A stretch of 64,000 nt of DNA from positions 1 to 64,000 of the forward strand of contig JAUQXK010000100.1 of NCBI GenBank assembly GCA_030834695.1, in the 5' to 3' direction. Positions 16,343 through 25,219 of the stretch are shown here, piece by piece. This stretch comes from Desulfobacterales bacterium (GTDB lineage Bacteria > Desulfobacterota > Desulfobacteria > Desulfobacterales > SpSt-501). Position 1 is the stretch's first letter. The number at the start of each line of letters is the position of its first letter. The notes under the pieces were generated by a model. It ran no database searches. It worked only from the letters and a program-made list of their open reading frames with translations, and had not been told where the DNA came from. A program made the position numbers and the translations under genes.

Positions 16343-16894
16343 TCAGTCTTTAAAAGACTTCGTGAAAAGATCCGCGATGGCCCTTTGACCGTCCTCCGTG
16401 AGATTGCGCGTGCCGGTTCCGACAAACGTTTTGTGCTCAATGACAGGCACTTCGGCGACCCACTGGCTGTCCTTCCATGAGAACCACCCCTTGCGGTCCT
16501 GGTCGTAGACGCTGACGGGCCGGTTGAACAGCTTGGCCAGCTCCACGCCCCAGCCGGTTCCGCCTTTTACCGTCCCGTCCGGCTGGATCCAACCCACGGC
16601 AAAAACCTGGTAGCCGTTGTTGATCATGTGGAAGATGGACTGGATGACCTTGCGGATCTTGTCCGCCTTGGAATAGCTGCGGCCCATGCGGGTTGAGACG
16701 ATTTCCATGCTGACGTCCCCTTTGTCCAGATCCGCCGGCCCCAGCACCCGGACACCCCGTGTCCGTTCCAGCGCGTGCCCCTCGAAGGAAAAATTGACTT
16801 CCGGAATGCCCCAGCGCTCGGCCTGTTTGCCGAATTCGGACTCGGCCCCGCGATGGGCGCCGCTGTAAAGCTTAAACTGCGAACGATCCGCCAT
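16343..16894 (-). CDS. SLOG-superfamily protein (cpYpsA-like putative nucleotide/ligand-binding)
   Basis: 183 aa from the ATG at 16894, preceded by AAGGAG; upstream frame extension lacks an RBS. KLYSGAHRGAESEFGKQAER near the N-terminus resembles the GGAxGAD helix-start motif of SLOG/Rossmann-like proteins. GGTGWGVELAKLF and VGTGTRNLTEDGQRAI complete the pocket motifs of the YpsA/cpYpsA type. SLOG proteins bind nucleotides or derivatives, and some act in defence signalling; no effector gene is adjacent here. It follows the LIV operon on the same strand, separated by 175 bp that include a hairpin. Confidence 0.75.
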   Translation of the reverse strand: MADRSQFKLYSGAHRGAESEFGKQAERWGIPEVNFSFEGHALERTRGVRVLGPADLDKGDVSMEIVSTRMGRSYSKADKIRKVIQSIFHMINNGYQVFAVGWIQPDGTVKGGTGWGVELAKLFNRPVSVYDQDRKGWFSWKDSQWVAEVPVIEHKTFVGTGTRNLTEDGQRAIADLFTKSFKD

Positions 16895-16955
16895 GTTTTT
16901 CTCCTTAACGATTTTTTTCGAACTCCGAGCTGCCGAGGCAGCTTCCCAAAATGGC

Positions 16956-16981
16956 ACATCCCGTCGTTGAGGACGGGATGT
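16956..16981 (-). terminator. hairpin after the first LIV operon
   Basis: Arms ACATCCCGTC (16956-16965) and its complement (16972-16981), 6-nt loop, downstream of livF. There is no T-run on either strand, so termination would be weak. Confidence 0.35.
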
Positions 16982-17069
16982 GGACGCTATAGTAAGCCGG
17001 ATTTTTGAAAATGCAAGCCTGGCGATGGCTCCAGTCCGCAACCGCGCATTCAAGCCGCACACCGCGGCC

Positions 17070-17777
17070 TCATCCGCCCAAGTAGAGACGCTGGACGTCT
17101 TCGTTGCGCAACAGCCGGGCGCCGGTGTCCGTCAGGCGGTTGCGGCCCAGTTCCAGAACATAGGCGCGGTGGGAAACGGACAGCGCCTTGCGGGCGTTCT
17201 GCTCCACCAACAAGACGGAGACCCCCAGGCGGGTCATGCGGATAATTTCATCAAAAATGTGGTCTACCAGCAGCGGCGCGAGGCCGAGGGAAGGTTCGTC
17301 CAGCAACACCAGGCGCGGGCGCAGGATTCGGGTACGGCTCAACGCCAGCAGCTGGCGCTCGCCGCCTGAAAGCGCCCTTCCGTATTGGTTTTTTTTACGG
17401 CCGAGGGCGGGGTAATGGTCCAGGGCTTCGCGTACGGCCTCCCGTCGCGCGGCCTTATCCTCCAGCAGCAGGCCGGCGATTTCCAGGTTTTCCCGGACGG
17501 TGAGGTTTGGGAAGATGTTCATGCCTTGAGGAACAAACATCAGCCCGCGCCGGCCGCGCTCGGCCATGCCGATCCGTGTGATGTCCTGTCCGGAATACCG
17601 GATCGCGCCGGCGTCGGGAATGAGCTGCCCCGCGACGGTTCGCAGCACGGTGGATTTGCCGGCGCCGTTCGGGCCGATGATGCTGACGATTTCGCCGGTG
17701 TCCACGGAAATCGAGACATCCTCGATGACGAGCGTCCGGCCGTAGCCCGCGTTTATCCGGTCCACCTCAAGCAGCAT
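17070..17777 (-). CDS. livF: LIV-type ABC importer ATPase (LivF), system 1
   Basis: 235 aa from the ATG at 17777, which overlaps livG by 11 bp. It has Walker A GPNGAGKS, signature LSGGERQLLA, Walker B LVLLDEPSLGLAP and the H-loop-region VLLVEQN, with the LEVDRINAGYG start typical of LivF. It powers uptake of branched-chain or other hydrophobic amino acids or amides through LivHM. It is the last gene of the system-1 operon. Confidence 0.92.
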   Translation of the reverse strand: MLLEVDRINAGYGRTLVIEDVSISVDTGEIVSIIGPNGAGKSTVLRTVAGQLIPDAGAIRYSGQDITRIGMAERGRRGLMFVPQGMNIFPNLTVRENLEIAGLLLEDKAARREAVREALDHYPALGRKKNQYGRALSGGERQLLALSRTRILRPRLVLLDEPSLGLAPLLVDHIFDEIIRMTRLGVSVLLVEQNARKALSVSHRAYVLELGRNRLTDTGARLLRNEDVQRLYLGG

Positions 17778-18531
17778 GGCTTTCCCGCCCCAGATAGGCT
17801 TCGACGACGCGCGGGTCCCGGCGGGCATTTCCCGATGTTCCGGAAAATATGAGCTCTCCCGAATCCATGACAAATACGTGTTGGCACAGCTGCGCCACAA
17901 GCGGCATGTTATGCTCGATCAGAAAGATTTGAATTCCCTCTTCGCAGAGGCGGCAAAGGACAGCGACCAGTTGGCGGATCATCGTCGGATTGATCCCCGC
18001 CGTGGGTTCGTCCAGCAGAATCAGGCGGGGGTCGGCCATGAGGATCCGGCCCAATTCCATCAATTTTTGCTGGCCGTAGCTGAGGCGGCCGGCCAGCTCG
18101 TCGGCCAGGGGCGCCAGCTTCAGCAGATCGAGGACACCATCGGCTTTCTCTCGGAGCGCACGTTCCTGCCGGCGGACCCGCGTCGGCGAGAAGAAAAGCG
18201 GCCAGATAGACTCTCCGCATTGCCGCGGCGCGACAGCGATCAGATTGTCGCGGACGCTCATGAACGGAAGCGGCCGGGTCTGCTGGAAGCTTCGGATCAC
18301 CCCCAGGCGGCTGATTTGGTGGGGAGGGCGATTGGCGATGGCATGCCGGTTGAAGAAAATTTCCCCCCGGTCCAACCGGTAGAATCCAGTGAGGATATGA
18401 AAAAGGGTGCTTTTGCCGCTGCCGTTCGGGCCCACCATCCCGGTGATGCCGATGTCGCCCAGCTCGAACGACACATCGTGAACCGCCATCAATGCGCCGA
18501 AGCTTTTGGTCACATTCCGAACCCGCAGCAT
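17767..18531 (-). CDS. livG: LIV-type ABC importer ATPase (LivG), system 1
   Basis: 254 aa. It has Walker A GPNGSGKS, the LSYGQQKLMELGR signature variant common to LivG, Walker B LILLDEPTAGINP and IFLIEHNM. AAGG lies 5 nt before the ATG. The coupled overlap with livF supports a heterodimeric ATPase. Confidence 0.92.
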   Translation of the reverse strand: MLRVRNVTKSFGALMAVHDVSFELGDIGITGMVGPNGSGKSTLFHILTGFYRLDRGEIFFNRHAIANRPPHQISRLGVIRSFQQTRPLPFMSVRDNLIAVAPRQCGESIWPLFFSPTRVRRQERALREKADGVLDLLKLAPLADELAGRLSYGQQKLMELGRILMADPRLILLDEPTAGINPTMIRQLVAVLCRLCEEGIQIFLIEHNMPLVAQLCQHVFVMDSGELIFSGTSGNARRDPRVVEAYLGRESHAA

Positions 18532-18563
18532 TCCGACCTTGCCCCGCTATTGGTGATCGGCGC

Positions 18564-19445
18564 TCAAGCGCCGTTTCTCCGGTGTTCCGCGATCATGCCA
18601 CTCGGCATCTTCAAAACGATCAACACCAGAATGCCGCCGTAGACCATCCCTTGAAGCGGCGCCACATAGCGATGAAGCTCATGCGGGATCGGCAGAAACC
18701 GCACGGCCTCACCGAAAAAAATAACGGCAAAGGCCCCCAGCACCGGTCCCCAATGGGTGCCGCGTCCGCCCAGCACGACACAGAGCACGACCAGGATGGT
18801 TTCGGTCAGGGTGAAATCAGCCGGACTGATGTAGCTGATGTAGTGCGCCCACAGGGTTCCGGCCAACCCCGCCAGTGCCGATCCAGTCACGATCGTTTTG
18901 ATTTTGAGCAGTAGGACATTCTTGCCGAACGCCTGGGCGATGTGCTCGTCTTCACGGATCACTCTGAGGGCCCGACCGAAGGGCGATCCGGTCAGCCGGC
19001 GTACGAACAGAAACACGCCGGCGGCCGCCAGTGCCGTGAGGATCAGATAGACTGGAAGGCCATCGACGCCGCGGGCGATCCACGCCGGCCGGGGGATGCC
19101 CGGCAAGCCCATGGGGCCCTTGGTGAGCCATCGTTCGTTCAGGCAGACCAAGCGAAACATTTCGGCAAATACCAGGGTGGCGATTCCGAAGTAATCCTCG
19201 GTCACCCGCAGCGCCGGCACGGCCAGCAGGCCGCCGGCGATTCCGGCGCCGGCCATGGCGCAGAGCATGGCTCCCTCCACCGGCATCCCGGCGCGGCTGA
19301 GCAGGGCTGAAATATAGGCTCCGATCCCGAAAAACGCCACGTGCCCGAAGTTGTAAAGCCCGGCATAGCCGAGCTCGAGATTCAGCGACACGGCGAATAT
19401 GCTGTAAATCAAAGCCAGAATCAAAACGTGCAGGATATAGTCCAT
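18564..19445 (-). CDS. livM: LIV-type ABC importer permease (LivM), system 1
   Basis: 293 aa with about eight membrane segments. It has the family motifs YAGLYNFGHVAFFGIGAY near the N-terminus, ALRVIREDEHIAQAFG (the EAA-like cytoplasmic loop) and GGRGTHWGPVLGA. Slightly short for LivM because it lacks the long N-terminal extension seen in E. coli. Confidence 0.92.
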   Translation of the reverse strand: MDYILHVLILALIYSIFAVSLNLELGYAGLYNFGHVAFFGIGAYISALLSRAGMPVEGAMLCAMAGAGIAGGLLAVPALRVTEDYFGIATLVFAEMFRLVCLNERWLTKGPMGLPGIPRPAWIARGVDGLPVYLILTALAAAGVFLFVRRLTGSPFGRALRVIREDEHIAQAFGKNVLLLKIKTIVTGSALAGLAGTLWAHYISYISPADFTLTETILVVLCVVLGGRGTHWGPVLGAFAVIFFGEAVRFLPIPHELHRYVAPLQGMVYGGILVLIVLKMPSGMIAEHRRNGA

Positions 19446-19474
19446 GGTGTCGGTCGAATGCTTCGCAACCTCAA

Positions 19475-20347
19475 TCAGCGCACGCCCGTGAGAAGTCCGA
19501 AAAGGCCGCGCGGCCGAAATAGCAACAAGAGAAAAATCAGGGCGAAGGCAACAAGGTCCTTATAGCCCGGCGAAAAAAAAGCAACTCCCAGATTTTCGGC
19601 AATGCCGATGAACAGCCCGCCCAGAAGCGCTCCCCAAACATTTCCGGCACCTCCCAGGAGGACCGCCGCAAATGCTTTGATCAGGTTGGTCGCGCCCATG
19701 ACGGGCTCCAGGTTGGTGTCCAGCGCCAGGAGAATGCCGCCGGCGGCCGCAAACACCGACGCAAGGATCCAGACCGATGCGCTGACTCTGGGCATGCTGA
19801 TTCCCATGATCGCCGCCAGCTCCAGGTTGTCGGCCGTGGCTCGGAGCGATTTCCCCCACAGCGTGCGGGTCAGACCCAAATAGAGGATCGCCAGAAAAAA
19901 GACGGCCGCCGCCAACATGAGAAGCTGGATGCCGGTTACATAGTAGCCGCCAAACTCCATTCCTCGGGCCGGCGGGAAGTCGAACGTCCTCAGGTCCGAG
20001 CCCCAGATGAAACGAACGGCATTTCTGAGCATGTAGGAAAGCCCGATGGAAGCGATCAGCAGTGTAATCGGATTGCCCCGCCGCAGGGGGCGGTATATGA
20101 AAAAATCTTGGGAAAAACCGATCACGGCGGTCAGGGCCATGGCGGGAATGGCCGATAAAAAAAGGGGCCATGAGAACGGAGGCGTGTAAAACATCAACGT
20201 CAGATAGGCGCCCCAGGTGATCAGCTCGCCGTGGGAGAAATTGATAAACCGAAAAACGCCGTACACCAGGGTCAGGCCGACGGCGAACAGCGCATAGACC
20301 GATCCGGCAATGACACCGTTCAACAGCAGCTGCAGATAATAGGACAA
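19475..20347 (-). CDS. livH: LIV-type ABC importer permease (LivH), system 1
   Basis: 290 aa with about eight membrane segments. FINFSHGELITWGAYL and SLRATADNLELAAIMG are LivH signatures, as is AVLLGGAGNVWGALLGG. The start is a TTG at 20347 with GGAG 7 nt upstream; no ATG in frame fits better. Confidence 0.9.
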   Translation of the reverse strand: MSYYLQLLLNGVIAGSVYALFAVGLTLVYGVFRFINFSHGELITWGAYLTLMFYTPPFSWPLFLSAIPAMALTAVIGFSQDFFIYRPLRRGNPITLLIASIGLSYMLRNAVRFIWGSDLRTFDFPPARGMEFGGYYVTGIQLLMLAAAVFFLAILYLGLTRTLWGKSLRATADNLELAAIMGISMPRVSASVWILASVFAAAGGILLALDTNLEPVMGATNLIKAFAAVLLGGAGNVWGALLGGLFIGIAENLGVAFFSPGYKDLVAFALIFLLLLFRPRGLFGLLTGVR

Positions 20348-20454
20348 ATCATGACTCCGGCACTTGTCTTAAGTGGACCTATCACTCGACGGCGGCTCAA
20401 CATGCAGCGGTTCTATCGCCGGAGAAGCAACGGCTTCATCGGGTCTCGGGGGAT

Positions 20455-20485
20455 ACCGGCCGCCGGCAGGAGATCGGCGGCCGGT
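20455..20485 (-). other. intercistronic hairpin after the system-1 binding-protein gene
   Basis: Arms ACCGGCCGCC (20455-20464) and its exact complement (20476-20485), 11-nt loop, between the substrate-binding-protein gene and livH. There is no T-run. Such hairpins commonly stabilise the binding-protein part of the transcript. Confidence 0.55.
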
Positions 20486-20499
20486 GCGTCGTCAGGCGG

Positions 20500-21603
20500 T
20501 CATTTGTAGTCCTGAATGGCCTGCTGCTTCACCGTCCAGCGGCCATACACCGCGCCGACGTCTCCGTTCGCATCAAACGTTTTGTCGCCGGTGACGCCCG
20601 CATAGCCCTTCCCCGCTTCGATCATGGCCTGCCGCAGGTCTTCCGGACTCATCGATTTGGCGAGCCTCAGGGCTTTGGCCGTCAGCTTAACCATGTCGTA
20701 GTTGTATTCCCCGAAAACGGGGATTTTCTTATCGGGATATTTTTTTTCCCAGGCGGCCTTGAACGCCTGGTATTGCGGGGTTTCCTGGGAGAACGTCGGA
20801 TAGGTGCCGATAACGCCCTCGGCCGCCTCTCCGGCCAGTTCGATCAGTTTGGGGGACTTGGACGCCGACCCCATCAGCCACTGGGTTTTCACGTCGCTCT
20901 CATAGGCTTGCTTCAGAATGGTGGCGCCCTCCTTGATGTAGGTCAGGTTGACAACCGCCTTGGGGTTGCTCTTGCGGACCCGCAGCACCTCGCTGCGGTA
21001 ATCGGTTTTGCCTTCATCATGGGCGAAGTCATCTAAAATTTTGCCGCCCGATTCCAGAAATTTCTTCTTGAAAATCTCGGCCAGCCCGACTCCCCAGTCG
21101 TTGTTGATGTAAGTCAGGACGACCTGATCGAATTTCAGGGCATGGGTCAGCTCGGCGACGCCGATCCCCTGCAGCGCATCGGACGGAAATACCCGGAAGT
21201 TATAAGACCCGCATTTGGAGATTTCCGCCGCGGCGCTTTCCGCGGCGATGAGAATGGTCTTGTTTTGCTGTGCGATCGGGCAAACCGCCAGATAGTTCGA
21301 GCTGGCCGCCGGGCCGAAGAGGATGGGCAGTTTGTCGATGGTGATGAGCTTCTGAATGGCCGAGACCGATCCCGCTGCGGCGGAGTTGTTGTCCTCAAAC
21401 ACAATCCGCATCGGGCTGCCCTTGATGCCGCCTTCGGCATTGACTTCCTCCAGGGCCAGCAGCATGGCCTGCTGGAACCCTTCCCCATACACCGATAGCT
21501 TTCCGCTCAGCGGAGTGATCGACCCCACCTTTACTTCCGCCGCTGAAACCAGGCCTGAGAGCAGCAGCCACGTGCATGCCAAAATCCCCGTCCATCTCTT
21601 CAT
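20500..21603 (-). CDS. LIV-type substrate-binding protein (LivJ/K family), system 1
   Basis: 367 aa from the ATG at 21603 (AAAAGGAGG upstream), with a Sec signal peptide (residues about 1-21, ending VSAAEV). The periplasmic-binding type I fold is shown by VGSITPLSGKLSVYGEGFQQ, ILFGPAASSNYLAVCP and FRVFPSDALQGIG. Ligand specificity cannot be read: family members bind branched-chain amino acids, amides, urea or aromatic compounds. First gene of the LIV-1 operon. Confidence 0.92.
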   Translation of the reverse strand: MKRWTGILACTWLLLSGLVSAAEVKVGSITPLSGKLSVYGEGFQQAMLLALEEVNAEGGIKGSPMRIVFEDNNSAAAGSVSAIQKLITIDKLPILFGPAASSNYLAVCPIAQQNKTILIAAESAAAEISKCGSYNFRVFPSDALQGIGVAELTHALKFDQVVLTYINNDWGVGLAEIFKKKFLESGGKILDDFAHDEGKTDYRSEVLRVRKSNPKAVVNLTYIKEGATILKQAYESDVKTQWLMGSASKSPKLIELAGEAAEGVIGTYPTFSQETPQYQAFKAAWEKKYPDKKIPVFGEYNYDMVKLTAKALRLAKSMSPEDLRQAMIEAGKGYAGVTGDKTFDANGDVGAVYGRWTVKQQAIQDYK

Positions 21604-21846
21604 CGTTCCGCCCTCCTTTTGGCCGAGCGCTTGAATGTTGACAACGATCCTCCCAAGGCTCTTGCGAGCCGCCTTCATAGACCAGCGACGGAGTTTACGG
21701 AAATAGGCTCAAACTGTCAACGTCCACGCCGCTCATGGACCGCAGGCTTCCTCGGGCATGGTTTGACTCGATAGGGCAGAGAGCCTATAGAGGCCAAAGC
21801 GGCCGGCAACGGCGAATGAATCGCAAGGGGTGAAAGGAAGACCGGC

Positions 21847-22863
21847 ATGAGAAAACGGGTAATGATACTGTTCGGGATGGCTTTCTTCTCCGTGGCGGTC
21901 GCGGCTTTGGCCGATGAAGTCCGTCTGAAAAACGGCAGTCATCTGAGCGGGCATATCGTGTCGATGCAGGATGGAAAACTGACCCTGGAAACGGACTTTG
22001 CCGGAGTTTTGACCATCGATTGGGGCCAGGTCGAGGCCATCCGCGCGGACCAGCCCGTCAACGTTGTTTTGAGTGACGGGTCGGCTCGCGAGGTCGTGAT
22101 CCGGCCGTCTGAATCCGACGGGCACGCGATGTTGTTCATGGACTCGGCGGGGGAGCACGAACCCCTGCCGGCCTCTGAAATCACATCCATCAATCCGCCG
22201 CAAGAGCCAGCCGTTGGGCTCAAAGGCCGCATCAATGTCGGCCTCAACAAGGCCAGCGGAAACACCGATACGGAAACCGCCCATGCCGATGCGGAGCTGA
22301 TCGCCCGCACGGCTGAAAACCGCTTGACGCTGGGGGGAGCCTACAATCGTTCGTCCGAGGACAACCAAAAAACCGAAGACAACGCCATGGCCTATCTGAA
22401 GCACGATTACTTTCTCACCGAGAAGTTCTACTGGTATCTGAACGGGGGGGTCGAGCGCGACGAATTCAAGGAAATCAACCTGCGGACAACGATCGGTCCG
22501 GGCTTCGGGTATCAGTTTTTTGAAAGCGAACTGATAAACCTCTCGGTTGAGGCCGGCCCCAGCTATGTCAGCACCGACTATGACAATGCCCCTGATGAGG
22601 ATTCGATCTCCGGACGCTGGGCGCTGAAGTTCGACCGATTCTTTTTCGATAAGCTGTTTCAGTACTATTTTTCGAACGAAGGCTACGTCAGTGCATCCGA
22701 CTCGAGCGATGTGTTCATGTTCACGAAGACCGGCCTGCGGTTCCCGCTGCAGGTCGGGTTTTTCCTGCACGCGGGTTTCGAGTGGGATTGGGACAATACG
22801 CCCGCCGAGGATGCCGGCAAATCAGACTACCGTTACATCATGTCTCTCGGCTATGGGTTTTAA
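21847..22863 (+). CDS. DUF481 outer-membrane beta-barrel protein
   Basis: 338 aa. Signal peptide at residues about 1-22 (ends ALADEV). A small SH3-like periplasmic part follows (RLKNGSHLSGHIVSMQDGKL), then from about residue 125 a DUF481/YdiY-like barrel with alternating strands (KGRINVGLNKASGNTDTET) that ends in a terminal Phe after SLGYG, as outer-membrane proteins do for BAM recognition. Function unknown; family members have been linked to osmotic or salt stress. Confidence 0.88.
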   Translation: MRKRVMILFGMAFFSVAVAALADEVRLKNGSHLSGHIVSMQDGKLTLETDFAGVLTIDWGQVEAIRADQPVNVVLSDGSAREVVIRPSESDGHAMLFMDSAGEHEPLPASEITSINPPQEPAVGLKGRINVGLNKASGNTDTETAHADAELIARTAENRLTLGGAYNRSSEDNQKTEDNAMAYLKHDYFLTEKFYWYLNGGVERDEFKEINLRTTIGPGFGYQFFESELINLSVEAGPSYVSTDYDNAPDEDSISGRWALKFDRFFFDKLFQYYFSNEGYVSASDSSDVFMFTKTGLRFPLQVGFFLHAGFEWDWDNTPAEDAGKSDYRYIMSLGYGF

Positions 22864-22868
22864 AAAAG

Positions 22869-22916
22869 ACAGGGACGGGGACCGCTGAAGATCTTTTTCG
22901 GCCCGCCCGTCCCTGT
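22869..22916 (-). terminator. intrinsic terminator for the carbonic anhydrase gene
   Basis: An 11-bp inverted repeat (22869-22879 and 22906-22916). Read leftwards it is followed directly by TCTTTTTTA, so it terminates the minus-strand gene and can shield the convergent DUF481 gene. Confidence 0.8.
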
Positions 22917-22975
22917 TGAATGGGCTTGATTTAACAACGGACAGCGTCACGACTGCCGCCCGCCGTCAGGTCGGC

Positions 22976-23794
22976 TTAATTCGCAAACGGCTCCGTTTCC
23001 TTGTCCGGAGAGGCCTCCACGCGCTGAAGGATGTCCCCGATCTTGTCCTGGGGCAGCCAGTTCACCTTTCCGGTGCCCAGGTCGTAGATCGCGCCGGTGA
23101 CCAGGACCTTGCCGGATCGATGGAGGTCGCGCACTGCCGGGCTCTTCATGAAAAGGTCCTCGACGGCCTGCCACACGTTTTCCTCGATCGCGAACGGCAC
23201 GATGGCGTCGCCGTGGAGGTCCTGGTGCTGTTCCATGGCGCGCTTGACGGCCGGGACGATGTTGTCGACGAGCGGCGGGATGTTGCGCTCCAGCTTATGG
23301 GCGTGGCCGCCCATCGCCTGGGAAACAGCGGTGACCGCGCCGCAGCGGGTGTGGCCCAGGACGACCATCACGGGCGTTTTCACGTGGGCCAGGCCGTACT
23401 CGATGGAGCCGATTTCATCCGTGTCGCAGACGTTGCCGGCCACGCGGACCACGAAAAGGTCCATGATGCCGGCATCGAAGATCAGCTCCACCGGGACCCG
23501 CGAGTCGGAACACGAAAGCACGGTGGCGTAGGCATAATACCCCTGGTCCGATTGACTGGCCAGGCCGATCCGGGCCGGGTCGCAGGTCAGATAAGCCGAC
23601 TTGCCGGCCGAGAACCGCTCGTTGCCGTCCTTCATCATTTGCAGGACCTGATCCGGAGCGGGCTTGGCTGAAAACCGGGGGCCGAACGGATCTTTGGCGG
23701 TGTTGCCGAAGATCAGGAATCCAACCAGAAAAACTCCGATCAGCATGACCAATACCAGCAAGACATTCCCCATCCCCGAATTCCTGTTCTCCAT
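22976..23794 (-). CDS. membrane-anchored beta-class carbonic anhydrase
   Basis: 272 aa from the ATG at 23794 (AAGGAG upstream). One hydrophobic helix spans residues about 10-29 and is followed by the beta-CA domain. Zinc ligands C95, H148 and C151 (CSDSR, GHTRCGA) and the D97/R99 dyad are all present. It hydrates CO2 reversibly. The N-terminal anchor is unusual for the normally cytosolic beta class and would place the enzyme at the membrane, probably on the periplasmic side by the positive-inside rule. The signal could alternatively be cleaved. Confidence 0.92.
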   Translation of the reverse strand: MENRNSGMGNVLLVLVMLIGVFLVGFLIFGNTAKDPFGPRFSAKPAPDQVLQMMKDGNERFSAGKSAYLTCDPARIGLASQSDQGYYAYATVLSCSDSRVPVELIFDAGIMDLFVVRVAGNVCDTDEIGSIEYGLAHVKTPVMVVLGHTRCGAVTAVSQAMGGHAHKLERNIPPLVDNIVPAVKRAMEQHQDLHGDAIVPFAIEENVWQAVEDLFMKSPAVRDLHRSGKVLVTGAIYDLGTGKVNWLPQDKIGDILQRVEASPDKETEPFAN

Positions 23795-23940
23795 TTTCCA
23801 GCTCCTTGGTGTTTGAAAGTTTGCTTGACGCGCAGACCCTGACGGTTTCCCAAATCGGTTAAGCATGAATGTCGGATCAAAGTATATCAAGCCCGGGAGA
23901 TATTTCAAAATGAATTATCATTTCTGACGGGAGAAAAAAC

Positions 23941-23970
23941 TTGACAAAAAGAAAGGAAGGGCCCTATTAA
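23941..23970 (+). promoter_or_regulatory. promoter of the TetR gene
   Basis: TTGACA (23941-23946), 18 nt, TATTAA (23965-23970). The -10 abuts the palindrome at 23970-23986, so a bound repressor would block initiation. Confidence 0.6.
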
Positions 23971-23986
23971 ATAAACAGTGTTTATT
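23970..23986. promoter_or_regulatory. palindromic operator candidate 1 (TetR autoregulation)
   Basis: AATAAAC-AGT-GTTTATT, perfect 7-bp arms around 3 nt, between the -10 and the TetR start codon. The core TAAAC-N3-GTTTA recurs before the next transcription unit at 24707-24719. Confidence 0.65.
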
Positions 23987-24012
23987 AAACTCGGTGGTGC
24001 AACGATCGAGCA

Positions 24013-24675
24013 ATGGGCCGCCCGAAAACAAACGAACGCGAAGATATCCGCAGCCTGGTACTGGAAAAGGCCAAAGCGCTTTTTCTTAAAGAAGGCTACG
24101 CCAGCATCACCATACGCAAAATCGCCCGGGCCATCGGCTATACGCCGGCCACCATCTACCTATATTTTCAAAGCAAGGCTGAAATCCTCTATGAACTTCA
24201 CAACGAAGGCTTCAGACTGCTCTATGAGTATAAAATGAAGATCGGCGAAGCCGGAACATCCGGAGCCATGGAGAGACTGCGCAACGGCGGGAAGGTTTAC
24301 ATCGATTTTGCATTGGAAAATCCGGATTACTACGAGCTGATGTTCAACATGCCAGAACCGAGGAATTTCATGAACATGCATCGGAAAGGCGCTGCCGAGG
24401 ATTATGCGATGCGCTCTTACGAGTTTTTAAGACAGAGTGTGCAACGATGCAAAGATGAGGGTTACTTCAAGGATGTCGATGTGGATACCGCCGCCTTCAC
24501 GTTCTGGTCCGTCGTCCATGGAATGGTCGCATTGATCATCCGCAAGCGAGTGCCTTATCCCCAGGCTCCGACGCGGCAACTGGCCCATGAAGCCATTGAA
24601 TTCTTCGGACGATTGATGACGATGGAGCGCTTTGTATCCGATACCAGGAATAGCCTGAAGGTAATTGAAGGCTGA
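24013..24675 (+). CDS. TetR/AcrR family transcriptional regulator
   Basis: 220 aa. The N-terminal helix-turn-helix is ITIRKIARAIGYTPATIYLY followed by FQSKAEI, the canonical TetR DNA-binding pattern. The C-terminal helical domain (about 80-210) should bind a ligand. It lies directly upstream of, and on the same strand as, the molybdenum hydroxylase genes. Matching palindromes before both units indicate that it controls itself and those genes. The inducer is probably a substrate of the hydroxylase (inference). Confidence 0.92.
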   Translation: MGRPKTNEREDIRSLVLEKAKALFLKEGYASITIRKIARAIGYTPATIYLYFQSKAEILYELHNEGFRLLYEYKMKIGEAGTSGAMERLRNGGKVYIDFALENPDYYELMFNMPEPRNFMNMHRKGAAEDYAMRSYEFLRQSVQRCKDEGYFKDVDVDTAAFTFWSVVHGMVALIIRKRVPYPQAPTRQLAHEAIEFFGRLMTMERFVSDTRNSLKVIEG

Positions 24676-24706
24676 ATGTGATCGCTGAATATTTTTTAGT
24701 TTAAAC

Positions 24707-24719
24707 TAAACGTTGTTTA
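24707..24719. promoter_or_regulatory. palindromic operator candidate 2 (before the hydroxylase genes)
   Basis: TAAAC-GTT-GTTTA shares the core of the site at 23970-23986. A second palindrome AGTTTAAACT (24698-24707) overlaps its left edge. It lies 42-54 bp before the iorA-like start. Confidence 0.6.
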
Positions 24720-24760
24720 TTTTTAGGAGGTCTCAATCCTTCGAGCACAAGGAGACGTCT

Positions 24761-25219
24761 ATGCCCTCCATCAAGGTCAACGGCAAACGCTATGAGATCG
24801 AAATCGACTTGCAGACCCCCTTGCTCTGGTACCTGAGAGATCACTTGGGTTTGATGGGAGCCAAATACAGCTGCGGTATCGCTGAATGCGGGGCGTGCAC
24901 CGTTCACGTAGACGGCGAGGCGGTCTTGGCTTGCGTGACCCCGCTGGAAGATGTGGTCGGGACGAGTGTCACCACCATTGAGGGCCTGGCGGGAAACATG
25001 GCCGACGCGCTTTTCGATGCCTGGACCGCAGAAGATGTGCCGCAGTGCGGCTACTGTCAGCCCGGGCAGATCATGACGGCCTCGGCGTTCCTGAGCCGCA
25101 ACCCCAAACCGACCGATGCCCAGATCGACGAGGCCATGTCAGGGGTCCTGTGCCGATGCGGCACCTATTCGGCGGTTCGAAACGCAATCCATCGGGCGGC
25201 GAGGAGGCTTCAGCCATGA
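24761..25219 (+). CDS. [2Fe-2S] subunit of an IorAB-type molybdenum hydroxylase
   Basis: 152 aa, start at 24761 with AAGGAG upstream. Cluster ligands are complete: plant-ferredoxin-type C38, C43, C46, C58 and the second cluster C96, C99, C131, C133. This is the small subunit of the xanthine oxidase family as in isoquinoline 1-oxidoreductase (IorA). It passes electrons from the molybdenum site to an outside acceptor. No FAD subunit gene is present, which fits the two-subunit IorAB type. Confidence 0.92.
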   Translation: MPSIKVNGKRYEIEIDLQTPLLWYLRDHLGLMGAKYSCGIAECGACTVHVDGEAVLACVTPLEDVVGTSVTTIEGLAGNMADALFDAWTAEDVPQCGYCQPGQIMTASAFLSRNPKPTDAQIDEAMSGVLCRCGTYSAVRNAIHRAARRLQP

